This document shows positions 7,742-15,152 of a stretch of DNA of 50,602 nucleotides, in pieces. Origin of the DNA: Nodosilinea sp. LEGE 07298 (GTDB lineage Bacteria; Cyanobacteriota; Cyanobacteriia; Phormidesmidales; Phormidesmidaceae); the NCBI RefSeq assembly GCF_015207265.1, contig NZ_JADEXE010000013.1, positions 1 to 50,602 of the forward strand, given 5' to 3'. The position numbers and the translations under genes are program-made. The notes beneath the pieces are model-generated. The model was given only the letters and a program-made list of their open reading frames with translations. It was not told where the DNA came from and did no database searches. Positions within the stretch are counted from its first letter, which is position 1, and each line of letters opens with the position of its first letter.

Positions 7742-8029
7742 GTGTCAGTTGAAACCATCGAGCGGACAACAACGTCCACGATTAAAAAACCTGCTCCCCG
7801 TTACCGGGTGCTGCTCCACAACGACGAATTCAACTCGATGGAATACGTAGTGGAATCGTTAATCAAGGTGGTACCCAGTCTGACCATGCCCCAGGCGGTC
7901 GATATTATGATGCAGGCCCATACCGCTGGAGTGGCCCTGGTGATTACCTGCGCCATGGAGCACGCCGAGTTTTATAGCGAAGGGCTGTGCAATCTCGGTC
8001 TAAGCAGCACCATCGAACCGGATGAATAA
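7742..8029 (+). CDS. clpS: ClpS, adaptor of the Clp protease
   Basis: The N-end-rule adaptor that delivers substrates to the ClpC/ClpP protease of the cytosol. The 95-residue protein has a flexible N-terminus and the ClpS core, with the signature LLHNDEFNSMEYVVESL lining the N-degron pocket and the helix QAVDIMMQAHTAGVALV. The start codon is GTG, preceded by AGAGGTG about seven bases upstream. It overlaps the next gene by eight bases, so the two are probably translated together. Cyanobacteria carry two ClpS forms; this one fits the general class, but I cannot firmly separate ClpS1 from ClpS2. Confidence 0.93.
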   Translation: MSVETIERTTTSTIKKPAPRYRVLLHNDEFNSMEYVVESLIKVVPSLTMPQAVDIMMQAHTAGVALVITCAMEHAEFYSEGLCNLGLSSTIEPDE

Positions 8030-8879
8030 GCTGCCTTGGCCTAAGCTGGCTAAGTTTCCGCCCCTGGGACGGGTGCTGATTTTTTTGCTAATCGTGGTGG
8101 CTCTTTGGCTGCCCCTGGCGCTGCCGCTATACTGGCTAGCGGGGCAGGGCACCCTGCCTGGCGGCGACTTATTCCCGACCGCCTTGCTATACATTATTTT
8201 TTTGGTGGTGCTACCCCGTTGGGAGCGACAGGTCCGAGGTGAGACTCACCCCTGGACCCAGGTTGGGTTTGCCGGTCGTCGAGAACTAGCTCAAGGAATG
8301 GCGACGGGAGCCGCAATTGGGGCATTTAGCATTGCGGTGCTGGCGATGGTGCAGGTGCTTTTGGGCTGGGCCGATTTAGACCCTAGTGGGGTGAGAGGGC
8401 TAAACCTGCTTCAAGTTGGCTTGGTAGGGGCATTGGCGGCTACTGCCGTGGGCTGGTCAGAGGAAGTGCTGTTTCGCGGCTGGCTGCTGCGTGAGCTAGA
8501 GCAGGGCTGGTCACCTGCGGTGGCTTTGGGGGCAACCAGCCTGATTTTTGCGATCGCCCACTTCATTAAACCCCTCGACGCCATTTTGGCGCTGCTGCCT
8601 CAGTTTGTGGGGCTGCTGCTGCTGGGCCTAGTGTTAGGGTGGGCTCGACGAATTCCGGTTGGCCCTGGCAAAACTGGTTTGGGCCACCCGGTGGGGCTGC
8701 ACGCCGGGCTGGTATGGGGCTACTACCTGCTAGAGGTGGGTAACCTGCTGCAGCCTACCGGCACTGTACCCGCCTGGGTTATCGGCTTAGACGGTAACCC
8801 CCTAGCCGGACTGCTGGGGCTAACGCTGCTTGCGGGACTTGGCGCTGCGATGTTTCACTGGAGCCGTCGGCGCAGCTAA
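8022..8879 (+). CDS. CPBP-family intramembrane glutamic endopeptidase
   Basis: A multi-pass membrane protease of the CPBP (Rce1/CaaX-like) family, 285 residues. Motif 1 is E147-E148-VLFR152, motif 2 is FAIAH180 and motif 3 is the HAG in GLHAGLVWG near residue 228, so all catalytic groups are present. At least six hydrophobic segments can be seen, the first at about 17-40. The start overlaps the clpS stop by eight bases, which suggests coupled translation and perhaps a shared quality-control role. The 3' end overlaps the convergent ppk gene by 60 bp. Natural substrates of bacterial CPBP proteins are mostly unknown. Confidence 0.88.
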   Translation: MNKLPWPKLAKFPPLGRVLIFLLIVVALWLPLALPLYWLAGQGTLPGGDLFPTALLYIIFLVVLPRWERQVRGETHPWTQVGFAGRRELAQGMATGAAIGAFSIAVLAMVQVLLGWADLDPSGVRGLNLLQVGLVGALAATAVGWSEEVLFRGWLLRELEQGWSPAVALGATSLIFAIAHFIKPLDAILALLPQFVGLLLLGLVLGWARRIPVGPGKTGLGHPVGLHAGLVWGYYLLEVGNLLQPTGTVPAWVIGLDGNPLAGLLGLTLLAGLGAAMFHWSRRRS

Positions 8880-11036
8880 GGCACTGCTGGCCTGGGCCAT
8901 GAGCTGGACTTGGGTACTACGCGCTACCTCCCCATCCCCTGGGCGGCGTTGGTGATAGCTGCCATCGGCGGCCATATCCCAAGCTTGGCGGTTGTCTTCT
9001 AGGCAAAGGTTTAAAATAGCTTTGAGTTCTGCTCTCAGAGCGGGTTCGGCAATGGGTACCATGACCTCTACTCGGCGATCGAGGTTGCGGGGCATCAAGT
9101 CAGCACTGCCCAGCAGAAATGTTTCTTGGCCACCGTGTTGAAAATAAAGCACCCGAGAGTGTTCTAAAAACTGCCCTACGATACTTATGACTCGAATGTT
9201 ATCGCTAACGCCCGGTATCCCTGGTCGCAGGCAGCAGATACCTCGGACAATTAAATCGATCGCAACCCCTGCCTGGGACGCTTGGTAGAGCAGCGTAATT
9301 AGAGCGGGATCGACCAACGAGTTCATTTTGGCAATAATGCGCCCGCCTTTTCCTTTTGTTTGAAAGGCCATCTCTTGCTTGATTAAGTCCACGAGCCGCT
9401 GGCGCAGGGTGAGCGGGGCCACCAGCAGCTGGCGGTAAACCTGCTGACGCGAGTAGCCAGTCAGGTAGTTAAACAAATCAGAAATATCGGCTCCAATGTC
9501 GTCCTGGGCGCTGAGCAGGCCTAGATCAGTGTAGAGTCGAGCGGTTTTGGGATTGTAGTTGCCGGTGCCTACGTGATAGTAGCGTCGAATCTGCTGGCCC
9601 TCACGACGCACCACTAGGGTTACCTTGCAGTGGGTTTTAAGCCCCACTAGTCCGTAGACCACATGCACTCCCGATTGCTCCAGCTTGCGGGCCCAGTTGA
9701 TGTTGTTTTCTTCATCGAAACGGGCTTTGATTTCAACTAGAACAGTCACCTGCTTACCGTTTTCAGCCGCAGAAATCAGGGAGCTGACGATTGGCGAATC
9801 GCCCGAGGTTCGGTACAGCGTCATTTTAATTGCCAATACCTGGGGGTCGTGGGCCGCCTGAGTAATAAACCGCTGCACAGTAGCTGAAAAGGAATGATAC
9901 GGATGGTGCACCAGCTGATCTTGCCGCCGCAGCAGCGAGAACAGATCTTCGGCGGTTTCTAGGGCCGTATCGTCAGCATCTACTCTAGGTGGACTGAGGT
10001 TTTCGATGGCCGGTGGGACTGTGGCTGTCCAAACAGGGGCTTTGAGGTCGGGCAGGGGCAGAGCCATAAAGGTCATTAGATCGCCCAGGCCAATCAATCC
10101 ATCAATATCGTAGACGTCGGTTTCGGCCAGCGCGAGTTCTTCCATCAGCATGGCTCGCACCGGGCCGGGTGTATCTCGCTGAATCTCCATCCGTACCGCT
10201 GACCCGCCACGGCGGCGTTTGCGCAGCTCCTGCTCGATGGCCAGCATGAGGTCGTCGGCTTCGTCTTCTTCGACGGCTAGATCGGCGTTACGAGTAATTC
10301 GAAAGCCGTAGTGCTCCTGCACCACCATGCCAGGAAACAGCGTTGTCAGGTTGGCGGCAATTACCTGCTCTAGGGGCACTCCCAGCCATCGACAGGGACT
10401 ATCCTTCAAATTTTCGGCTTCAGGATTGGGTATCGGAATAAACCGAGGGAGCACCCGGGGTACCTTGACCCGAGCAAAATGTGTTTGCTGGGTACGGGGG
10501 TCTTGTACCACCACCGCTAGATTCAGGCTGAGGTTGGAAATGTAGGGAAACGGGTGACCCGGATCGACGGCCAGAGGGGTCAGAACCGGAAAAATTTGCT
10601 CGTCGAAATAGTCACGGCAGTAAATCTGCTGAGCCTCTGTAAGGTCGGTGTGGTCAAGCAGCCAAATGCCCTGATCGGCCATTTGCTGCCTTAAATCATG
10701 GGTAAATGATTGGTGCTGCTCTTCGACCATAGGGCGCAGAGTGGCGCTAATAGCGCTGAGATGATCGCCGGGAGATAGTCCATCGGGCGATCGCTTGGTA
10801 ACCTGAGCTTCAAGCTGCTGCTTGAGGGCCGCCACCCGCACCATAAAATACTCATCTAAGTTAGTGCTAAAAATAGCCAAAAACTTCAGCGCTTCGAGTA
10901 GTGGGGTGCGCTCGTCAAGGGCTTCATGGAGCACGCGCCGATTAAATTCAAGCCAGCTGATCTCGCGGCTGATGTAGTAATGGGGATCACTGAGATCGAG
11001 GGCGGCTTTACCGCTGTGACGTTCCGCCGTGGCCAT
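8820..11036 (-). CDS. ppk1: Polyphosphate kinase 1
   Basis: Makes inorganic polyphosphate reversibly from ATP. The start at 11036 gives 738 residues (MATAERHSGK) and avoids overlapping the small upstream gene, which ends at 11041; an in-frame ATG at 11075 would overlap it. The N-domain begins at YYISREISWLEFNRRVL. The catalytic domain shows the autophosphorylated histidine H469 in GLKTHCK, plus MTLYRTSGDSPIV and VEIKARFDEENNINWA, which bind phosphate and ATP. The last 60 bp overlap the 3' end of the CPBP gene on the other strand. The tail (KHRSAKSRKQR) is basic and Lys/Arg-rich. Confidence 0.95.
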   Translation of the reverse strand: MATAERHSGKAALDLSDPHYYISREISWLEFNRRVLHEALDERTPLLEALKFLAIFSTNLDEYFMVRVAALKQQLEAQVTKRSPDGLSPGDHLSAISATLRPMVEEQHQSFTHDLRQQMADQGIWLLDHTDLTEAQQIYCRDYFDEQIFPVLTPLAVDPGHPFPYISNLSLNLAVVVQDPRTQQTHFARVKVPRVLPRFIPIPNPEAENLKDSPCRWLGVPLEQVIAANLTTLFPGMVVQEHYGFRITRNADLAVEEDEADDLMLAIEQELRKRRRGGSAVRMEIQRDTPGPVRAMLMEELALAETDVYDIDGLIGLGDLMTFMALPLPDLKAPVWTATVPPAIENLSPPRVDADDTALETAEDLFSLLRRQDQLVHHPYHSFSATVQRFITQAAHDPQVLAIKMTLYRTSGDSPIVSSLISAAENGKQVTVLVEIKARFDEENNINWARKLEQSGVHVVYGLVGLKTHCKVTLVVRREGQQIRRYYHVGTGNYNPKTARLYTDLGLLSAQDDIGADISDLFNYLTGYSRQQVYRQLLVAPLTLRQRLVDLIKQEMAFQTKGKGGRIIAKMNSLVDPALITLLYQASQAGVAIDLIVRGICCLRPGIPGVSDNIRVISIVGQFLEHSRVLYFQHGGQETFLLGSADLMPRNLDRRVEVMVPIAEPALRAELKAILNLCLEDNRQAWDMAADGSYHQRRPGDGEVARSTQVQLMAQASSALAAPTAPVKHRSAKSRKQR

Positions 11037-11040
11037 AGCG

Positions 11041-11277
11041 TTAAGACTCCCCCGAAAATGACTCCTCGGCTCCAAATACAGCCTCCTCCTGCCCCTGCCA
11101 CCATTCGCCTAAGTTCATTAGCGCCTGGTGGAGCGCGGCAAGCTCGGTGGCATAGGTTTCGGGGTCAAGCTGAGGCCGCTGCTCTTGCAGGAGCTGAAGC
11201 CGCCACTGAAGTAACAGCCAGGGTTTAGAAAGCCCGTCGGTAGCTTCGATATAGCCCGCCCAGTCCTTGCTGTCCAT
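11041..11277 (-). CDS. Small hypothetical protein, 78 aa, directly upstream of ppk1
   Basis: A soluble, helix-prone protein rich in Trp, Leu, Gln and Glu (LSKPWLLLQWRLQLLQEQRP, then LHQALMNLGEWWQGQEEAVF). I do not recognise the family. Its stop codon lies four bases before the ppk1 start, so the two genes are very likely co-transcribed and translationally coupled. This points to a role tied to polyphosphate synthesis, but only by position. Confidence 0.65.
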   Translation of the reverse strand: MDSKDWAGYIEATDGLSKPWLLLQWRLQLLQEQRPQLDPETYATELAALHQALMNLGEWWQGQEEAVFGAEESFSGES

Positions 11278-11403
11278 AGGTGCCTCTTTTGCTAGATTTC
11301 GGTGGCCCCTGCGGCTAGTCTGCGCCTAGCGTTGGCCATGACTAACGCCGAACATTGCCTTAAGAACCCTATTGTTAAGGCTGAGTTAACCATACTAACG
11401 CGA

Positions 11404-11434
11404 GTCAGGCCGGAGACACAGTCCCCGGCCTGAC
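11404..11434. terminator. Strong hairpin downstream of the channel gene
   Basis: GTCAGGCCGG (11404-11413) and CCGGCCTGAC (11425-11434) form a perfect ten-pair stem with an 11-base loop, 23 bp past the stop of the minus-strand channel gene. No T-run follows on either strand, as is common for cyanobacterial 3' ends. Confidence 0.55.
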
Positions 11435-11456
11435 TTGAATGAGTTAAAGGTTACAG

Positions 11457-13130
11457 CTACCGGCGCTGCTTGAAAGAGACCAACCACTCCCGTAGCTCAG
11501 TAGCGGCGACCTCACGCCCGCCCAGCCCAAAGGCGATCGCGATCGCCACTGCGATCGCTCCCAGCAGTAGACCAAAGGCAAGGTTAACAATATCTGGGGC
11601 AACCCCCATCTGCTGCAAAGCCATCGCTCCAACAAAGATCAAAATGGCAATGCGAGCCGCCTGGGCCAGTACTTTGGCCTGCCCGGAACCCATTGAATTG
11701 ACCAAACGAAAGGCCAGGTTGGCCAGGTACAGGCCGATGGCAAACACCACTATGCCACTTAGCACCCGCGCCCCAATGAGCAAAATGGCTTGCACAATGT
11801 TGGTCAGACCGGGGAAATTCAAAATTTCGGTAGCCGTTACCACGCCAAACAGCACGATCGCGACCAGGGTGAGAATGCCCACCAGTTCGGAGGGAGTTCT
11901 GCCTGGGGTCTGCACTGATGCGATCGGGCGGCCTTCAGCATCGAGGCCGGGCTGTACGGTTGTGGTTCCGGTGCCCAGGTTTAATTCTGGCAGTCCGAGA
12001 ATGCCCATAATATTGTCAAAGCCTGCCCCTTGCAGCAAGCTGGTGACCAGGTCGGCCACAAAGCGCCCTACAAAGTAGGCTGCAGCGATGACTACCCCAG
12101 CCATAATGATCTGGGGAATGGCGGTCAACACCCGCTCTAGCATTAGGACGGCAGGGGCCGAAATGGCTTCAATATCGAGTTCGTTGAGGGCGGCCACTAC
12201 CGCTGGTATCAGCACCAGCACGTAGGCTACGGTACCCGCCAGGCTCGATAGCGACATGCCTCCAGACGTTGTTGAGCCGGTGGTTCGAAGCCCCACACGA
12301 TGGCCCAACTGGTCAGCCCCGGCGGCCAGCAGCAAGTTAGTCACCACTCCTCGCACAATGCGGGCAATGATCCAGCCAATGGCCAGCACAATCGCCGCTG
12401 TAATAATCCGCGGAATCGCCTGTAGGAAGGAATTAATTAACCCCTCCACCGGAGCTAGCAGACCCGGCAGCTGTAGGGCACCTAAAATCAGCGGAATGAA
12501 CAGCAGCAAAATGAACCAGTACAGCACATTGCCGATGGTTTCGTTCAGAACGATCGGGCTGCTGCCTCGCTCTACACCGGTTTGTTCGGCTAGGCGATCG
12601 TCTAGGTTAAACCGCCCTAGGCCATTGACGACAAGCGATCGCACCAGGGTTGCCGTTAGCCAGGCCACGCCCAGCAACAGCAATGCTCCGCCGATACGGG
12701 GTAGGTAAAGGAAGATCTGGTCTAAAAAGTTGTTTAGCGGTGTCGATACCCCAGCCAGATTAAGGACATTTAATGCCGCTATGATGGCGAATAGGAAAAT
12801 AATCCAGTACACCGCCGTCGAGACCCACTTCTCAACCTGTACCGGGCTGTCAGCCGGGCGACCCATGGCCCAGTTGGCCAAGCGATCGTCCAGACTGGTA
12901 CTGCGCAGAAGTTTGCGTACGACCAGAGCCACCAGGGTTGCCAAGAGCCAGCCCAGCAGCAGCACCGCGATCGCCCCAAGCAAGCTGGGTAAGAACTGCC
13001 CCAATTGTGCAGAAGCTTCCTCCATAAAGCGACTAGGAGAAGTTACCGGATTCGCCAGGGGCAGAGTCGATTCCGGCTCAGCTCCAGGCTGTGACACCTG
13101 GAGCAACGTCAATGAGAAAAAATCAATCAT
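11457..13130 (-). CDS. Mechanosensitive-channel-like membrane protein with five TM-helix repeats
   Basis: A 557-residue, highly hydrophobic protein of the 'conserved TM helix' (MscS-related) type. Five similar units can be picked out, each with a helix ending in a Gly/Ala-rich face and then LVRSLV/VRKLL-type basic turns: about residues 43-90 (LGQFLPSLLGAIAVLLLGWL), 137-180 (LPRIGGALLLLGVAWL), 240-275 (IPRIITAAIVLAIGWIIARI), 337-370 (IPQIIMAGVVIAAAYFVGRF) and 450-480 (ARVLSGIVVFAIGLYLANLA). The C-terminal helix LLLGAIAVAIAIAFGLGGRE resembles the Gly/Ala-rich pore helix of MscS. No large cytoplasmic beta-domain follows; the protein ends soon after. The start at 13130 is not marked by a clear ribosome binding site. 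Confidence 0.75.
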   Translation of the reverse strand: MIDFFSLTLLQVSQPGAEPESTLPLANPVTSPSRFMEEASAQLGQFLPSLLGAIAVLLLGWLLATLVALVVRKLLRSTSLDDRLANWAMGRPADSPVQVEKWVSTAVYWIIFLFAIIAALNVLNLAGVSTPLNNFLDQIFLYLPRIGGALLLLGVAWLTATLVRSLVVNGLGRFNLDDRLAEQTGVERGSSPIVLNETIGNVLYWFILLLFIPLILGALQLPGLLAPVEGLINSFLQAIPRIITAAIVLAIGWIIARIVRGVVTNLLLAAGADQLGHRVGLRTTGSTTSGGMSLSSLAGTVAYVLVLIPAVVAALNELDIEAISAPAVLMLERVLTAIPQIIMAGVVIAAAYFVGRFVADLVTSLLQGAGFDNIMGILGLPELNLGTGTTTVQPGLDAEGRPIASVQTPGRTPSELVGILTLVAIVLFGVVTATEILNFPGLTNIVQAILLIGARVLSGIVVFAIGLYLANLAFRLVNSMGSGQAKVLAQAARIAILIFVGAMALQQMGVAPDIVNLAFGLLLGAIAVAIAIAFGLGGREVAATELREWLVSFKQRR

Positions 13131-13366
13131 GATCCTTGTAGTTGAGAGCGTGTTGAAAAGAGCATCGTGCGTGGGGGCAGCTTGCGCGATCTCGACAATG
13201 GGCTATTAACTACAGGAAACAAACCGCCCCCGCAACCCTAGTTGAGTAAGCCGGCCACCGCATCGGTCTAGAGGCATAAGACTGCCAAGGTTCGGTACGA
13301 TAGCTGTCGCCAGGGAAATGTTCCCAATACCGCCGCCCGGGCTGATTCTCTCAGGAGACCGTCAGG

Positions 13367-13822
13367 ATGTCTACCCGTCAAGTGTTCGAACATAGTATTT
13401 CTGTCCGTGCTAGCGTCACTGACGTCGAGCAATGCCTGACTTCGCTCGATCTGATGCACCGCTGGCTCAACCCTGCCCTGCGCTGTAAACCCATCGGAGA
13501 CTGGAGTACCGATGTGGGTGCCCAGAGCCGCTTTATGATTCAGCTGCCCTTCAGGCAACCTACTCTCATTAGTACGGTGGTTGAGCGAGCCCCAGGACTG
13601 ATTGTATGGTCGTTTCAGGGCTTTTTTGACGGCCAAGATCGGTGGGAATGCTGCCCCGATGCCGTAGGTACGCGCCTTTTGAATCGCTTTGAGTTTGAAA
13701 TTCCTAACCCAGTGGTGCAGGCCGGATTTAACTGGTTTGCTGCCGGTTGGACAAATCGCGACATGGCCGCTCAGCTGCATCGCCTTAAACAGGTAGCCGA
13801 AACGCTTGAAAATCGCTGCTAA
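13367..13822 (+). CDS. SRPBCC-family (START-like) protein
   Basis: A 151-residue soluble protein with the helix-grip fold pattern of the SRPBCC superfamily: VFEHSISVRASVTDVEQCLTS at the N-terminus, the DLMHRWLNP turn, a run of beta strands, and the long C-terminal helix AAGWTNRDMAAQLHRLKQVAETLE. Cyanobacteria have several such orphan proteins; the ligand is unknown. The ATG follows CAGGAGACCGTCAGG, a strong ribosome binding site. The gene stands alone and converges on the RNA-binding protein gene. Confidence 0.75.
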   Translation: MSTRQVFEHSISVRASVTDVEQCLTSLDLMHRWLNPALRCKPIGDWSTDVGAQSRFMIQLPFRQPTLISTVVERAPGLIVWSFQGFFDGQDRWECCPDAVGTRLLNRFEFEIPNPVVQAGFNWFAAGWTNRDMAAQLHRLKQVAETLENRC

Positions 13823-13932
13823 TGGACGTCAGGGTTATGCCGTATCCAAATCCTATTTAACTGCTCCCAATCTCTCAAGGCTGCTGCTGCATAGCTCTGA
13901 TTCCCTGTTACAGAGGCCAAGCGAATATGTCA

Positions 13933-13966
13933 ACGCAAAAGCCGCAGAGCTTTATAGATCTGCGGC
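13933..13966 (-). terminator. Intrinsic terminator of the RNA-binding protein gene
   Basis: GCCGCAGA (13941-13948) and TCTGCGGC (13959-13966) form an eight-pair stem with a ten-base loop. Read on the minus strand it is followed by TTTTGCG, the T-run expected at 13933-13940. It lies 29 bp past the stop codon. Confidence 0.8.
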
Positions 13967-13994
13967 TCAGCCGAGTTCTTAATGTTAAGGCTGT

Positions 13995-14444
13995 CTAGCT
14001 AGAGGTAGTCTGGGCGGCTAACATCTGCTTAAGTTTTTCTAGCTCTCCTGCCCAGCGAGGATCAGGTTGAACAGCACCACTGCTGGTGGCCGCTGCCGCC
14101 GTGGAAGTCTTCCGAACGCCGCCACCCTTACTAGATCGCTTTCCGCTGGCTTCTTCGCTTCTAGGGCGCGAGTCTGTTTCGCCCTCAGGCTTGGTGCGAG
14201 GCAACGCTTTCTCAATCTTGATAGGCATGTCAGCCAGTGTCTGGCCGTTCAGCTTTTCGACGATTTCGTCGGCTTTTTCATCAGTTTTTACGGTAACAAA
14301 ACCAAACCCACGACATTTGCCGGTTTTTTTGTCGGCAATCAGCTTTACAGAAACTAAGTCGGCGTTAAATTCAGTAAAAACGCTTTCAAACTCCTGCCGC
14401 TCTAAGTCTTTGGAAAGATTGCCAACATAAAGGCGAATTGACAT
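13995..14444 (-). CDS. rbp: RRM-type RNA-binding protein (cyanobacterial Rbp)
   Basis: A 149-residue protein with one RNA-recognition motif: RNP2 LYVGNL at residues 5-10 and RNP1 KCRGFGFV at 43-50. A charged Ser/Gly/Lys-rich linker follows (SGKRSSKGGGVRKTS), then a short C-terminal helix, ELEKLKQMLAAQ. Rbp proteins of this type are often cold-induced and bind mRNA; the linker replaces the glycine-rich tail seen in some members. AGAGGT stands about eight bases before the ATG. A strong terminator follows. Upstream is a 0.7 kb gene-free stretch that could hold a long 5' leader, as known for cold-regulated rbp genes. Confidence 0.92.
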   Translation of the reverse strand: MSIRLYVGNLSKDLERQEFESVFTEFNADLVSVKLIADKKTGKCRGFGFVTVKTDEKADEIVEKLNGQTLADMPIKIEKALPRTKPEGETDSRPRSEEASGKRSSKGGGVRKTSTAAAATSSGAVQPDPRWAGELEKLKQMLAAQTTSS

Positions 14445-14836
14445 TTGAGATACCTCTGGTGTTCTAAAACTAAAGGCAAATGAATCGAGATCGATAACCT
14501 TGCCGAATAAAGCTTGGGTTTTAGGCCAACCGCTACCTGCCTACAATGCCGCTAACCTAACCAACCACTCTAAGAATTGCAGACTCTGACCTAAAGATGC
14601 CTACAGGCCGCATCAAAATGTCAACCCTAAACCTTCTGGTAGTTTAACAAATTTTGCCTCTGGAACTTGCCTAGCTTCAGCGGTAGCCTCTGAGATGACT
14701 GAATACTAGAGGAGGAACAATACGCTATCGGTATCACCCCCACCCTGTTGAGGAGTTTTATGACAGTTCACCTAAGAATTACAAAAGCTGTCTAACTCAA
14801 TCATCTCCCTGAAGAGAGACACTTTCAACATTTTGG
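14445..14836. other. Gene-free region upstream of rbp
   Basis: I see no supportable gene on either strand. It must carry the rbp promoter and leader (minus strand). On the plus strand a TACGCT box (14722-14727) after GGAGGAACAA could serve a downstream RNA, but no convincing -35 box is present. Confidence 0.5.
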
Positions 14837-15008
14837 GTAAAGCGGAGACTCTAGTCTACAGAAAGTCTCGCTTACAGCAGGTCAGAGTCTTACCGACCAA
14901 CTGCACCACTCATCACCGTAACACGGGAGCTGAACCCTTGCCGGACTAAACTGCTGATTTCAAACTCAGTCCCTAAGTAAAAACCAGCCGACGAGGGCTG
15001 GTTTATTT
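14837..15008 (+). ncRNA. Candidate structured non-coding RNA ending at a terminator
   Basis: A run of hairpins on the plus strand. The first is AAGCG(G)AGACT (14840-14850) with AGTCTCGCTT (14864-14873), ten pairs with one bulge. Next is GGTC/GACC (14880-14898), then CACGGG/CCCTTG (14922-14940, one mismatch), GGACT/AGTCC (14943-14972), and finally the terminator hairpin at 14981-15004. No reading frame fits. Strand and promoter are not settled; the last hairpin may simply end the minus-strand gene instead. Confidence 0.25.
14981..15004. terminator. Two-way intrinsic terminator
   Basis: AAACCAGCC (14981-14989) and GGCTGGTTT (14996-15004) give a nine-pair stem with loop GACGAG. On the minus strand the stem runs into TTTTTA, so it can end the M48-like gene, whose stop is about 150 bp upstream. 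On the plus strand it runs into TTTATTTG. Confidence 0.75.
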
Positions 15009-15152
15009 GCTGTGTTGAGAGTAGGAGAACCCAATACCTAACAACCCCCTGAAGCCAACTCATCGAGTGGGCAGGGGACCCAGGCATGTGTTTCTGTAAA
15101 CTAATGTAACATCAGCAGGGTTTTACGGCAATATATCTTTACGTTATGCGGG

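Noticed and set aside
11470-12078. 202-codon open frame antisense to the channel gene
   Set aside because: Composition (Ala, Pro, Thr, Met) is what the complement of a hydrophobic gene gives; no domain and no ribosome binding site.
14880-14972. tRNA-like pieces on the minus strand (GGTTCAGCTCC like a T-arm, CAGTTGGTCGG like a D-arm, TTTGAAA like an anticodon loop)
   Set aside because: The pieces are in the wrong order, no seven-pair acceptor stem can be formed, the T-loop lacks the constant A, and the D-stem does not close.
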